DNA of 64,000 nucleotides. Origin: Lolium rigidum (taxonomy: Eukaryota > Streptophyta > Magnoliopsida > Poales > Poaceae). The notes under the pieces were generated by a model, which worked only from the letters and a program-made list of their open reading frames with translations, was not told where the DNA came from and did not search any database. Below, piece by piece: positions 1 to 11,081 of this stretch. The translations under genes were made by a program, and so were the position numbers. The number at the start of each line of letters is the position of its first letter. Position 1 is the first letter of the stretch. The stretch is from the NCBI RefSeq assembly GCF_022539505.1, contig NC_061514.1, positions 251,646,124-251,710,123 of the forward strand, read 5' to 3'.

Positions 1-330
1 TTAAACTAATCATAATCTTTTTCTTAATCAGCTTAACTTTCAGAATCACATTAGTTTCTCCCAGATCTTTCATATCAAAGTTCTTTGACAAGAAAGACTT
101 GACCTTGTTTATTACTTTCATGTTTGTACCAAAGATCAAGATATCATCTACATAGAAACATAGTATAACACCTTCGCCTCCACCATGGCGATAGTAAACA
201 CACTTATCAACCTCGTTAAGAGCAAATCCTACAAAAGTTAAAGTTATGTCAAACTACGCATGCCATTGCTTAGGTGCTCGTTTCAGGCCGTATAAAGATT
301 TCAGAAATTGCAAAGTCAAGATTATCTCTT
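1..330 (-). pseudogene. Ty1/copia reverse transcriptase fragment
   Basis: Read on the minus strand, this stretch encodes the middle of a copia reverse transcriptase. The polymerase motif FYVDD falls at 143-154, preceded by the KSLYGLK-like motif and by a Tyr-rich segment typical of the fingers/palm boundary, and followed by the DMKDLGE-type segment. The window starts inside the gene, so the C-terminal side (RNase H) lies outside. At least one in-frame stop is present upstream of the YVDD motif, so it is a dead copy. Beyond about 330 the similarity ends and a different ORF family on the same strand begins. Seen: motif and strand. Known: YVDD is the copia active site. Family within copia is not assigned. 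Confidence 0.8.
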
Positions 331-1660
331 CCTCCTTAGTTCTTGATCCGGTTGGGCTACCCTCGAGCCATGTTGTTAATTTCTCTCTCGTTTGAACCAA
401 CATTGATAAGCCGAGCGCATAGAGAAAATTCCTTTGGTTTCCAACATCATTAAACAGACTCGATCAAAAGCAGTTGCTTCTGCGCCTTTGGTTCCCCTCT
501 GAAACGTCCCTCTAAAACGTCCCTCTTCCTCCCCAACCGACTTTAGCAGGTTGCTCGATGTGTCATCAAGCTCATTACCTTTACTCTCCTGAGCATCACC
601 CGACGTCATCTTCTGTGACACATTATTTTTTTTCGATCCATTACTTCCTTCTCTCGCGACACCCCCTCCCGTCCACCACCTCACGCGGCCTCAGCTCGAC
701 CGTGCCCTCCACTAGTTGCACGTCCACACGCGCGACCCCGACCACCACTGCCATGCCACATCCTCCCCAGGAGCTATCCCGTTCTCTAGAAAAACCGTCA
801 CGCACTCGTGCTGTCTGTGGGTGCCATGTCTCCATTGATGTCATCATCCAATCTCCAAACTACAAGTGGTCATGATCATACTCGCTAGTGCCACACTCCA
901 GCACGACATGCCCCATCAGCCCACAGTGGTCACAAAACTTCAGAATTTTCTCGAACAATGACATGCATGTACATGCTCTTACTTCCTTTGGGAGATAGAC
1001 TGACAACCCTCACCAGTGTCCTCTCCACATTCAGTTTGACTCTTGCTTTGTGGAACTCGTCGTTCCCAAAAGAGATAACTTTCATATCTACCCTATCTAC
1101 CTCTCCAACCTTGGAGGTCAGTTGCTTCAAGATGTATCCAGTTCTGAACAAGTGAGGAATTTGTGTATCTGAACCCATGCTTGAACCTTGTATTGGATCA
1201 CTGACATCATAGTCATCACCCCATCGTAATCCTCCAACATCAGCGCAGAGTCACGAAACAACCATGGACCCTCCTTAGTGACACACTTCCAATCTCTAAG
1301 ACATTATGCCCGAAAAGAAAAATCTCGATCGCTCTGAAAGTAACCTCCCTAGCAGTATTCTAAGCCGCAAACATCGTACGAAGCCCTTCCTCGTGAGTAG
1401 ATTCTCTACTTCCATCCACTTCACAACGGGCAAATCGCCACAGTCCTCCATAGCTAGGAGCACGCCCTCCCTCCGTCCCTCTCCACCTCGCTAAGATGCA
1501 ATTTGCGTAGGAGATCCTCCACATCAACACCCTTGTTTCCCTCACACGAACACACTGCCATCACCACTTTTTGCAAAGACATCGATCAACCTCCGGCGAA
1601 ACAAGTCCTTTGGCCATCAAGGATGGGTAGTTGCACAAGACAACTCCTTACTCAGCCTTA
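331..1660 (-). pseudogene. LINE-type ORF1 relic (DUF4283 / CCHC zinc knuckle)
   Basis: A minus-strand relic of the plant LINE ORF1 / gag-like protein that carries a DUF4283-type domain followed by a CCHC zinc knuckle. The clearest block (930-1178) has the conserved order of a hydrophobic 'ILKQL..KVGEV..VDMKV' segment and an 'ARVKLNVERTLVR' segment; it leads directly into a knuckle of form CDHC-x4-H-x4-C at about 892-936. The remaining C-terminal part (376-850) is low-complexity and Ser/Glu-rich. Frames change several times between 1545 and 640, so there is no intact ORF. In living copies this protein binds nucleic acid and assembles the LINE particle. No reverse transcriptase follows it here. 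Family assignment is from motif recognition only. Confidence 0.6.
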
Positions 1661-3569
1661 GCGAAGAGGAAGGATGCGATCTTCAAGCAGCACGGGACCG
1701 AAAACCCTCGTTGGCACAAGATCGCCTCCGAGGTCGCCAAAACCTTAGATGCGAGTTCTCGACTTCTTTTTGGTGTGGAGCTCGTGTGAACTATCCTCAT
1801 TCAGCTTAAGTGGCCACGAACTCCTAGAGCACAACAAGTGTTGCCTAGGCTGAACCATCAAATGAGCCAACTGCTTTCTTTGGTAGTAGGGCCCACCTCC
1901 TGGCCATGCCATGTGACCCATCTCAGGCCTCGATCATCTGTTTGTGTAAATAATTAATAGTGTGAGCCGCCAGCATCAGGGCGAAATGCCAAACCACAAA
2001 ATGTTTTTGTAGATAGTAGCGCCAAACTATTTGATGAAAAATGTTTCTTGGCACATTCATTACTTATGTAGAAACACTTGTTATTCGATAATTGGTCTTT
2101 GTTAAAACTGACCTCGTTGTTTTGAACTTTTGAAGTCAAACTAAACTACATCTTTGGGTGGCGCGAGCCGGCAAGTCTAGCCACCAAATTAGTTGAAGGG
2201 GTACTTGTGGTAGCTTGACACACACATCTATTAACTAAGACAAGACGAGAAGATTGACACTTTCTTGTAGGCTACTTTTAAAAATTTGTTGTGCGGACCT
2301 ACGCTTCGAAAACAAAAAGAAATTCTCGTTGTGCTTCTAGCTGTTACTCAATATTTGTATAGTACCGTATTGCGTTGCGTTGTGAAAGATTCAGATCGGA
2401 CCACCGGTTGGTCAAACTAGATTTGATTGAGTTGCTCGTCATGTTGTTGTTGGAATCCCAGAACTGGGAAAAAGCAACAGAAAAGAAAAATAATGCCGAG
2501 AAGATGTTCCTGTTGGCGCCCATGGTTAACTCTTCCGGTTGGACGGATTAGTCACCACATCTCCACTTTATTCTTTTGTCCATTTAAATTGCCGTCAAAC
2601 TATTGGTCCTAGTAGAATATAAGAAAACATGTATAATATGTGCAAAATATTTCATTTCCTTTTCACCATTCCATTGATTATCTTGGCGATTCTTTCCAGC
2701 GTTTTAATTTCACTCATGACGACTAGATGTGCCACCATCACGACGCCATTTCCAGTAACCCTCCTTTGTACTCAAGGCTAGGTGTTGTCGTAGTAGAGAC
2801 AACTAGAGACTACAAAGTGTAGGCAACGGTTAGTGGTTGAGATGAAATGCAAGAAGGAGGTGTCTACGTGGACGCGGACAATGTGAACCCGGTGCACGCA
2901 CGTGCATTCCATGATGAAAAATTCTAAAAGATGTTATTTCAAAGTTTTAAAAAAATGCACGCATGTATATTCTATGCACGTATGTAGAATTTTTTTTAGA
3001 AGAAGAAACTCTCCCATAGTGGATTATGGCGGAGCAATCCGCAAGACTTCATCAAGCAAACACAATCAAGAAACATGCTCAAGTGAAATACTCAAGGTTA
3101 AGATTTATTTTTTATAGGGAATTTTCTTGCCCGTCTCATGGTGTAGTTGGGATAACGGTTTATAGGATAGTTTGCCGTACTATGAAGAGGGCTCACGAAT
3201 GAGTACCTTGATCATATTGTTCGGACAGAGCTCAAACTCTTGCATGCTTTGCATCATATTTCTTGATTATTCTTGGTTCTTATCCATGTTACTTTTTAGA
3301 GTTTGCGTTCATTCTCATGACAAGCTCTAGCTCATCAAAAACGGATTCCGTATGAAAGACTTGTTGCATATTCGAGTTTGGAGTTTTCCCGGTACTTCGG
3401 ATTGAGAAGTTCCACCTCTTGATTCATATAAAAATCTACCCCAATTGTTCTCAATATTTTCACAATGGCTATATTTTTCTTCCTCTTTCCAACAAAATTG
3501 GTTTCACCTAAATTAGAATTTCCCATCTCAAGTTATTGTTTTTCTGGTTTGTGAAATTTTACCTTAGTT
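1661..3569. other. Intergenic DNA with no recognised feature
   Basis: About 1.9 kb with only short random ORFs. I see no LTR border, terminal repeat, RNA gene or protein motif. Base composition is mixed; near 2950-3000 there is a short alternating 'CACGCATGTATAT'-like stretch. It may hold old, unrecognisable transposon debris. Confidence 0.5.
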
Positions 3570-5190
3570 GCTAGCACCGGTGTGGCCACCCTAGTACCGT
3601 TGTCTCCGCGGAGGCGGTACTACCTCTGACCATCCATCCGGTATCCAGGCGATAAAAATGTTGTTGAGGAACTATCGCTGCTCCTCAAGGAGCGGTGATA
3701 CTGCATGCGATATTGCTCTGGTTCCGTCCCGCGATCGAGTTGGTTCTGTGCCCCAACCGGTACTTGGCCTGGAAGTACCACTCAGGCAGGTTCTACGTGG
3801 CTCACGATAATACTAGCCATGGTACCGCTCAATGGTCTCACACGGTTGCGGAAGTACCGGGCTCGGTACCGCTTGGGACACAGAACTCCCATAACAAGCC
3901 TTGGTACCTAGCTAGAGTTGCACGCACTGATGAGTACTACCGGTAACACCCAGAGCGGTGTTACCGCTCACCCAGACGGTAGTACGTACCGGTCGTGCGC
4001 GAATCTGCACATAACAACCAGATTTCGTGGGGACCTATTTAAAGCCACCCTTCTTCGCCATGGGCTGCAACTCTTTCTTTTTCTTGTTCCTCCATTGTTG
4101 AGCTTGAAGAGGTTACCCTATCTCTTAATTCCTCACATAAATCTTGAATATTTTTTAGGGAAAAGAGAGATGATACCTAGATCTACTAATCCACCAATCA
4201 AAATCTTCTCTTAGTGAGGGGAACTTATTAGATCTAGATCTTGGAGCTTTACGTGGATTTCATACCCTATCCTTCCTTATTCTGCCATAAGCTTTTGTAA
4301 CTTTGGTAGAATATGGGAGTGGAGGATTTGGGCACTTCTGTTCTTGCCATTACATGAGGTGCATCGATTTAACTTCTCTATGATTTGGTAAAGTGAAAGT
4401 TCGTGGACGGTTCTCTCGGGTGCTTGTACCCAGAGCTTGTGCCACTTGGGTTCTTGGAATCATAGACAACTTTTTGGCGTTTGTGGCGGTGTGGCCTTTA
4501 TGGCGGTGTGGCCTTTTGTAGCGTTGAGACCTTGGTGGTAATTACTTCAGAGCCTCCAATTATTGTGAAGTTTGCCTTATTCTTGTGACCTTCGTGGAGA
4601 TTATTTAGGAGCCTCCAATTAAGTTGTGGAGCTCGCCCTAATCTTGTACGGGTTTGGTGACGAACGTCAAAGGGTCCCATAGTGGATCGATGATTTCCCT
4701 TTTGTGGGAAGGCTCGAGGAGAATACGACAATGCATTGTGGAATTTGGAGTGCCTTGTGCCTTCACACCATCCCAACGGAGAGTATCACCCGCAAGGGTG
4801 TGAACTTTGGGATACATTGTAGTCTCCACGTGCCTCGGTTATTCCTTAAACCGGCCTCCTTTACTTACGCACTTTACTTTGTGGTAGCCTCCGTACTTGA
4901 AGTTCTATATCTTGTTATCACCTTGTGACCTGTCTTGCTTAGCATATGTTGTTGGTGCACATAGGTGAACAATAGTTTGTAGGTTTTGNNNNNNNNNNNN
5001 NNNNNNNNNNNNNNNNNNNNNNNNNNNNNNNNNNNNNNNNNNNNNNNNNNNNNNNNNNNNNNNNNNNNNNNNNNNNNNNNNNNNNNNNCCTTAACAAGTT
5101 AAACGTTCTTTTTATTCCACACTTAGTCAAGCCCCCAACGTAAAAAATAAATAGACGCCTATTGAACCCCCCTTCTAGGCGGCCTCGTTG
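3570..5190 (+). repeat. LTR-like repeat, unclassified, broken by a gap
   Basis: A 1.6-kb block with the look of a grass LTR. A GC-rich head has many short GGTACCG/GCGGTA palindromic motifs (3570-4010). A TATTTAAA promoter-like site follows at about 4027, then a long T/G-rich transcribed-type stretch with repeated 'GAGCCTCCAATTA' (4551 and 4610) and doubled 'GGCGGTGTGGCC'. The block ends with a 'CCTATTGAACCCCCCTTCTAGGCGG'-type tail, the kind that closes many grass LTRs. A 100-N gap interrupts it. I cannot place exact TG...CA ends or a target-site duplication, so both class and limits are tentative. Orientation is judged from the TATA-like site and the tail. Confidence 0.35.
4989..5088. other. 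Assembly gap (100 N)
   Basis: Exactly 100 N, the usual placeholder for a scaffold join of unknown size. It sits inside the LTR-like repeat. Confidence 0.99.
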
Positions 5191-5640
5191 GTATTTCATC
5201 TGTGATGCGTTCGATCTCTTTGGAGACAGTTTCGGTCTTCTGGTTGATATCGACTGGCAAACTTTTGATCTGCCGCAGATGTGGATCCATTCGTTCGGAA
5301 GCCCTCATCCCTCGGATGGGATAAATTCATATGAACCGACTCCTACTCTTCCATCACTAATTGGGCCAGCCCAAGCGCTCTAGTACCCTTGGTAAGGTTC
5401 TAGAACCTTCAGATTCGGTTTTCTCGATGTTAACTTTCGTTATTTTACTTTTTTGGCTTTTTATTGACTTTTTCATTTTTTCCTATTTTTTGTTTTCCTT
5501 TTCTTTTATAAAATCTAAGTATTTTTTATATTTGAATATTTTCATTTATGGACATTTTTAATGTATTTTTTCCAATTTTTCCAATTTTCAAATTTAAACT
5601 TCTTTGAAGATCCAACATTTTAAAAAAAATTAAACATTAT

Positions 5641-6389
5641 TTTTGAAATGGGGGCAAAAGCTTTACCTCAATCTACTAATTAAGAAGAAAGTGCCCAGAT
5701 AATTAATGGAAAATCGGGCTAAAACCGATACAACGACAACACATTTTACTCTCGACAACCACAAACTCTCGCAACATGCTATTCCTAATACCACAAACTC
5801 TCAACCCATTGCCAAACCCACCGCTGGAAACACATGAATAAAGATCCCATAAACGATAGCGCAAAGAGATGAGAATTATCCATCAAATAACTGTGACTCC
5901 TTCCTTGTGGTGCCACTCTTCTTCCTTCTGAGATACTCCTTCACCTTATGAACTTTGTTCCTGGAGGTCTTCTCCGCCAAGATGCAAGCAACCTTCTTGC
6001 CAGATCTAGGGATAGCGACCTCTAAATGAGCAAGTAAGTCACGAAGTTCTGTAGCAAAGAGAGCCTCAGAGTTTGGTGCTAATGCACCTACCTCAATACC
6101 CTTTTCGCCATAGAGCCTCGGCTCCACCGGTGGTGCAGAAGCTACCGCGAAGGTCCCAAGCGACTCCACCTGCAGATGCACTATCGATAGAGGACGAGAA
6201 GTCTGCCCACACAACTCCTGAACTTCGGGGATGATCTGTAGCACCGGAGTCATGATTCTATCGATGTCCTTGCACCTAGAGGCAACTGACACATGGGGCT
6301 GCTGTGACATGCATGACCCAACACAAGGGGAGAAACAACCAAAGTGGCACTCCTCTCCAACCAGAGACGACTCCTCTGGGGTCTTGCCA
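5641..6389 (-). mobile_element. 5'-truncated LINE-like retroposon with target-site duplication
   Basis: A short minus-strand retroposon. Its 3' end (low coordinates) has the grass LINE tail 'GCTTTTGCCCCCATTTC' followed by an A-rich run. It is flanked by near-identical AT-rich repeats: AAATTAAACATTAT at 5627-5640 and AAATTTAAACATTAT at 6391-6405, differing by one base. These fit a LINE-type target-site duplication of about 14 bp. Inside, a 144-aa ORF (5876-6310) leads almost directly into the 3' tail. There is no reverse transcriptase between ORF1-like coding and the tail, so it is either an internally deleted or a non-autonomous form. The upper end is 5'-truncated, which is normal for target-primed reverse transcription. 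Confidence 0.65.
5876..6310 (-). CDS. C-terminal part of LINE-type ORF1 protein
   Basis: A 144-aa open frame with stop at 5876. The C-terminal third has the pattern 'ELRDLLAHLE...KKVACILAEKT...KVKEYLRRKK', which I associate with the tail of grass DUF4283/zinc-knuckle proteins, such as the relic at 331-1660. The N-terminal two thirds are Pro/Val-rich without a domain I can name. The ORF is complete at its end but 5'-truncated with the whole retroposon, so the Met at 6310 is probably internal. It is not expected to work alone because the nucleic-acid-binding part is missing. Similarity to the family is from memory of motif order. Confidence 0.45.
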   Translation of the reverse strand: MSQQPHVSVASRCKDIDRIMTPVLQIIPEVQELCGQTSRPLSIVHLQVESLGTFAVASAPPVEPRLYGEKGIEVGALAPNSEALFATELRDLLAHLEVAIPRSGKKVACILAEKTSRNKVHKVKEYLRRKKSGTTRKESQLFDG

Positions 6390-6405
6390 AAATTTAAACA
6401 TTATG

Positions 6406-7260
6406 AAATCTAAATATTTTCAAATATGAACAATTTTCAAAATCTAAATGATTTTCAAAATATTTTTTTCAAATATGAACATTTTAAATGCACTAAATAT
6501 TATAAAATTAACAAAGAATGTGACATAAAAAATTAGGAAAACGAAAGAAGAAAACGAAGAAGAATAGTAGCAGTCTACCTAGGCTAGCCGAGTAGGGGAA
6601 CGCCTCGCTCCCGTAGCGGACGCAGCGAGCAGAGCTCCCTGAATGCGGGTGGGTATGCCACGGGTACGCCTATATATCGCTTATTAGCGGGCGTTTGTAC
6701 ACTCCGCACTCGTGAGGTCGATATGGGCTTGGCCCATTTGCCCTACACGCACGTATCCACTATTTTAAATATACCTACAACTGAATGCATATTGATTTTA
6801 AATTTGCTCAGATTCATGGCCTGTTTTTTCCCCTTCTATTTTCCGAAAATATCCATATTTTTTATAATATACAATTTCAAAATCTTAAAAAAAAAATTGG
6901 AAAAAATCAATTTGAAAATTTCTCAGATTTGATATTTGCTTAGATACAAAATTTTCTCACATTCAAAATTTTCTTAACTTTAAAATTTGCTCGAATTTAA
7001 AATTTATCTGAATTTAAAATTTTCTTAAATTTGAAATTTGCTCGAATTTACAATTTGCTTCAATTTGAAATTTGCTCGAATTTACAATTTGCTTCAATTT
7101 TAAATTTGCTCGAATATAAAATTTATTTAGAAATGGTAAGAAAGAAACAGAAAAAGAAAAAGGAAAAAGAAAAAAGAAAAAAGAAAAAATAAAAAATAAA
7201 AAGGAGAAAAAATAAATAAAAAAGAGAAAATAAAACCGAAAAAAGCAGAAGGGCAACTTT
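6406..7260. repeat. AT-rich low-complexity DNA with 34-bp tandem units and an A/G tract
   Basis: Most of this stretch is A+T. Between about 6985 and 7125 a unit of about 34 bp, built on 'GAAATTTGCTCGAATTTAC' and 'AATTTGCTTCAATTT', repeats three to four times with changes. From 7138 to 7245 the plus strand is an almost pure purine run of AAAAAG-type units. A GC-rich island near 6590-6720 interrupts it. No coding sequence is convincing: the Phe-rich minus-strand ORFs simply translate the purine tract. Such DNA often belongs to the inside of grass DNA transposons, but I see no matching ends here. Confidence 0.6.
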
Positions 7261-7470
7261 CAAAACCGAAGAAAACCCAAGAACCCAGAAAAAGACTCGA
7301 CCGAACCTTTGAGAAGGTTAAAAAATTGAAAAAACCCGAAGCTCCTGGCTTTCTGCGCGTTGATGGGCTGCGGCCCAAAATCGATCTCACGCTAGTGTAC
7401 GGTATTATCGCACGCAGCTGGGCGGGAAATAGGGTTTGGGTATGCCACAGGCTTCAAAAACTCTAAAAAA

Positions 7471-8535
7471 GGTCGACCTTCGTGAAGGGAAGACAACTCG
7501 CTGCGCACGCGATAAGTGGCGCGCTGTGATGTCAGAAAATCCATAGGAAGTGGTCTCCCTGCTCGCCACGTGTCGCAAGGGGAAGTAAGGTGGGGAGAGA
7601 GAAGACAAAGGAGGCTGGGTTGTGTCAGTTTTTTCCCTTTTTTCTTAGATTCGTATTTTCAAAATGAAATATCTTGATAACCGTAAATCCAAATTACGAA
7701 CCGTTTCTACTTTTGAGACCCTCTCGTCGAGATCTTCAAAACTAGATCCCATGTTGATAGGTTTCGAGATATTTTTTTTCGTACTTCCTATATCACTATG
7801 GTTGTTATCGTGGTGTGTATCTAAATGTACTTGTGCTTCAACTGATAAGTACTTCTGTTTTTAGTGTATTTGATACAGTTTTTCCCTTTACTCAATAACT
7901 GTACTTACCCGTGTGCGCTACTGTACATGTGCTTCTGTACCAGTACTTTCTCGTGTGCGCGACTGTACTTCTATATCTGTAGTTGCTCGTGTGCGGTGTG
8001 CTCGCTCGTGTGCGCGACTGTACTCGCTTGTGTGGACGACTGTACTCGCTCGTCTGCGTGACTGTACTTACTCGTGTGCATGATTGTACTCGGTTATGTG
8101 TGTGGCTGTACTCGTACTCGCTCATATGTGTGGCTGTACTCGCTAATATATGCGACTGTACTCGTCCATATACGTGAATGTACTTGTACTTGTGCTATGT
8201 ACTCGAGGAAAAAACTAAATTGTACTCGCGTTTGTAGATTTGTAGTTCGTAGCTGGGTGTAGCCAATTAATTTAATTGCAATGCTAAATCAACGATCGAT
8301 CAGCGATGGAGTAGCTAGCTCTGCATGCCGGGTAGTGCTAGCTAGCTATCTGCGGGCATGCGGTAGTGCGGGGAGAGCGGAGGTACGCGTGCCAGCGAGT
8401 ACGTACTCGCGCGCGTGGGCGTACGCGTTCACGTCGGGATGGCTCGCGGGACTTCCACGTCGCACGGGGGAAGCTAACACGTGTCAATCGCGGGTGCGCT
8501 CTGCGGGAGAACGTTTCCCTTCACGAAGGTTGATC
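7471..8535. mobile_element. Non-autonomous TIR element (Mutator-like candidate)
   Basis: The two ends are inverted copies. The left starts GGTCGACCTTCGTGAAGGGA at 7471. The right end, read on the minus strand from 8535, starts GATCAACCTTCGTGAAGGGA, two mismatches in twenty. Weaker similarity continues inward (GCGCAC..GCGAT and CACGTGT blocks). The flanking 9-mers TCTAAAAAA and TCTAGATAG agree at 6 of 9 positions, so a Mutator-type 9-bp duplication is possible but not proven. No transposase is inside; the middle holds a 22-bp minisatellite. Superfamily is therefore an inference from TIR length and possible duplication size. Confidence 0.5.
7894..8215. repeat. 22-bp minisatellite (TGTACTCG-type units)
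   Basis: About twelve to thirteen head-to-tail units with consensus close to YGACTGTACTCGCTCGTGTG plus two bases. Several neighbours keep exactly 22 bp, and one is expanded to 28 bp by a duplicated 'TACTCG'. Because 22 is not a multiple of three, the repeat reads open in several frames on both strands. This creates the Cys/Val/Leu-rich short ORFs here, which I do not regard as genes. Confidence 0.85.
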
Positions 8536-8544
8536 TCTAGATAG

Positions 8545-9735
8545 TGCTACCCCAGCTTAAATCAACCAAGCGCTCACTAGCTAGGCCGTAGGTGCGAGGT
8601 GAAGCCTGACGAAGAGCCCAAATCAAATCCAATGCGAGCGGAAACGTTCCGGTGGCGCATATGGCATCGCGCGGAAGCACAGCCCATGAGGCAGGAATGC
8701 ATGAGCCCAGGGGCCAGGGGCCTTAAAGTTGCTGATTATCGTTCGTCAGTTTTCGAGTCGGATCCACAACGATCATCGCCATATGTAAGAACGGCCCATT
8801 ATCTCGCCGCACAAAATGCTATACCATGAACAACTCACGCTCCCCTAAAAAAAAGAACAACTCACGCGATAGAATCAAAAAGTGTGGAAAACACACACAC
8901 ACTCAGCAGAACCTTTCCCCTTGTTCTAAACTAGAGTATGAAATATAATCTCGTACTTACCCATGAGGGAATATATTCTTTGTTGGTTTAAATACCATGC
9001 CGATGTCGTCAACGGACCAATGACCTGTTGGCACCGTATTTTATTCGGATCTGATCTCTGATGGGAGTAAAGACGGTTGAGACGAAAATGATGCCGTTGT
9101 GACTTGAGGGCTTGTACGAGATAGATTCCGAACAAACGTTCGGATTTTCTTTTGACGTGTATGTAGTATGACTATTGTTATTGCCTTTACTTTAGTAGCT
9201 GGGAAAATGAGTGTGCAGATCCACATCTCGTGGAATAAAGGGTGGCTCAAAATGTTAGCGATCGATGGTGGCATGCATCTTGTGTTGCATCAGCTAAGCA
9301 TGCGAAATTCATTGCTAACCATACAAAATTAACGGGAACGAGGTCACAGCTTTTGCCGCTGCATCCCAGTGGAGTGGAGGCGCGTATCCTCGAAAGCTCC
9401 AGAAGTAAGGAAGTGATCGAGCGAATATTCTTTCACTTGTACAGTTCGCACCGACATGTCAACAGGGGCGGCCCCTAGCTAGTGTACGTCCAACCCGGTG
9501 CACATTTCTTATTGTTTCCAGCTCAGAGCCTCATGGCCCGTAAACTGTATTGTACTGATGACTGCTACGATCGTCGTGGATCCACGGTAGAGCTCAGAGA
9601 GTTCTAGAGGAGCGCATGTGTTTTATTTTTAGCTTTAACCCGATGGAATCATTGGATTCGAAGAGAAAAGTACAGCCAGCTTTCAGCTCGGTGTGTTTGG
9701 GAGGTGGCGAATTTGCTAGTACACGTGCGTACGAG
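8545..9735. other. Intergenic DNA with no recognised feature
   Basis: Mixed-composition DNA. Only short ORFs that do not resemble known proteins are present. I see no terminal repeats, LTR ends or RNA genes. A short (CA)n run lies near 8890-8902. Confidence 0.45.
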
Positions 9736-10044
9736 GGCATCTCCAAACCGTTTGCCTCATGCGGTCGAAAAATGCGTCTGGTACCGCGAAAATGCAAACG
9801 TGATCGAAATATTGATCGCGCCGAGTGCCCGCTCGTGCCTGGCGGACGTTTCATCGGGCCCGCCTGGCAGCGACCCAGACTCGATGTGTCTTCTCAGGCG
9901 CGCCAGTACTGGCGTCGAGGCGTCGCTTCGGCAGTCTTCGTCAAGTTAATGGCGATGTCTCGCATGCCGAGCGGTCGCCGCCCACCTCTGCCAACCAAGT
10001 AATGGCGATGCCACACGTGCCACACCCCTCGGCTGCCTCCGACG

Positions 10045-10053
10045 TATATAAAG
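10045..10053 (+). promoter_or_regulatory. TATA box upstream of the B3-like gene
   Basis: TATATAAAG at 10045-10053, 117 bp before the ATG at 10170. It is followed by a C/T-rich leader with AAACCCTAGC, a composition typical of monocot 5' leaders. Spacing fits a start of transcription near 10080. Confidence 0.6.
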
Positions 10054-10169
10054 AGGGGCGCGCGCTCGCCTTCCTCATTCTCTCCTCCACACAAACCCTA
10101 GCTGCCACAACCTCCACCGCAACGCCGCCTCGCTCTTCCTGAGACGCAACCAGCCCCGCGAGGTACTCC

Positions 10170-10738
10170 ATGGAGGGTCCAGGTGGTCGGGGCCGGCGGT
10201 CGAGGCCGCGGGCGTGGCCGCCACTGCCGGGGCCGCCGAGGTGGAGCAGCTACGGCCCCACGCTCACCGTCTCCTGCACCGTTGTCATCTTCGCAGGAGG
10301 TCCGGTGCTTCGAGTTCCTGCTCCGCTTCGACCAGGACCCCCCTGGGCGTCAAGCGGCTCACGGACAAATTCGCCGAGTTCGTCGACGGCGTAGAGCCGG
10401 CCGAGTTGCAGCTACGGGAGGCCAGCTACAAATTTTGTCGGTGGCCCGTCAAGGTCTTGTTCGACGGGCGGGGCAAGATGTACGTGCACACCGGGTGGGA
10501 CAAGTTCACCTGCGACCTCGATCTCGAGCCCGACTGCCAGCTCACCTTCCTCTATGAGGGGGATGGCGAGATGATCGTCAAGGTGTTCGACGTCACATCC
10601 TACTGCAGGCACTACCACACCGACGAGTCCGGCTCGGACACCGGCTGCGAAGATGGTCACGGGCGAATTGAAGCCACTAGTGTAGGTGTTTGTATGTTCT
10701 CCCTTGGTAGGAACAACAGGGCTATCATTGACAACTGA
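10170..10738 (+). pseudogene. B3 DNA-binding-domain protein, frameshifted copy
   Basis: A plant B3-type transcription factor copy. The C-terminal 130 residues are clear: a 'KRLTDKFAEFVDG..P' strand-loop, the core 'WPVKVLFDGRGKMYVHTGWDKF', then 'DLDLEP.CQLTFLYEGDGEMIVKVF', which are the B3 barrel signatures. A polar tail ends at TGA 10736. The ATG at 10170 lies in a CCATGGAGG context after a TATA box and leader. The N-terminal 60 codons are Gly/Arg/Pro-rich. The frame must change twice, around 10300 (before CFEFLLRFDQDP) and around 10345. It is therefore a pseudogene, or a real gene with base errors in GC-rich DNA. B3 proteins bind DNA in the nucleus; the target cannot be inferred. No intron is needed. 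Confidence 0.65.
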
Positions 10739-11081
10739 ATTCCAGTTTAGGTGATTGAGAGTGCCCGAGAGTGTTCTTTCTTGGCAACAAACATAAGAAA
10801 CCCGGGTGGCCAACACTAGTTAGGTTTCTCATTTTGCAATGTTTTAACCATGTTCCAAACTATATATTAGTGTGTAATGTTTGTATCTATATTTAAATAA
10901 AAAGGAGAAAAAAGTTGAAAAAATGCATCGGGCTGCTGGGGACACCCCTGACGCAAATGGACGCGGCGTTTAAAACCGACAATTTTTCTATCCACGAGAA
11001 GATGGAGATGACGGAAACGGACACACGCGGATAATTTAGTCATCCGCTTTTGCGTCGCCAGTGAGGACATCTCCAGCGGCG
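10739..11081. other. 3' flank of B3 copy and remnant of a TIR-type sequence
   Basis: An A/T-rich 3' flank is followed by DNA with 'GCTGCTGGGGACACCCCTGA' (about 10930) and 'GGACATCTCCAGCGGCG' (11065-11081). The second is the typical start of grass Harbinger-type ends, but it is cut immediately by the LTR element at 11082. I read it as the stump of an older DNA element into which the retrotransposon inserted. Confidence 0.35.

Noticed and set aside
6723..7390. Phe/Leu-rich membrane-protein-like ORFs
   Set aside because: They are translations of the AT-rich and purine-tract low-complexity DNA.
7864..8262. Cysteine-rich small secreted peptides on both strands
   Set aside because: They are translations of a 22-bp minisatellite in shifting frames; no start context or signal peptide is convincing.
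9736..11081. B3 gene as cargo of a complete TIR transposon
   Set aside because: GGGCATCTCC-like (9736) and GGACATCTCC (11065) sequences flank the gene but in the same orientation, so they are not a terminal inverted repeat.
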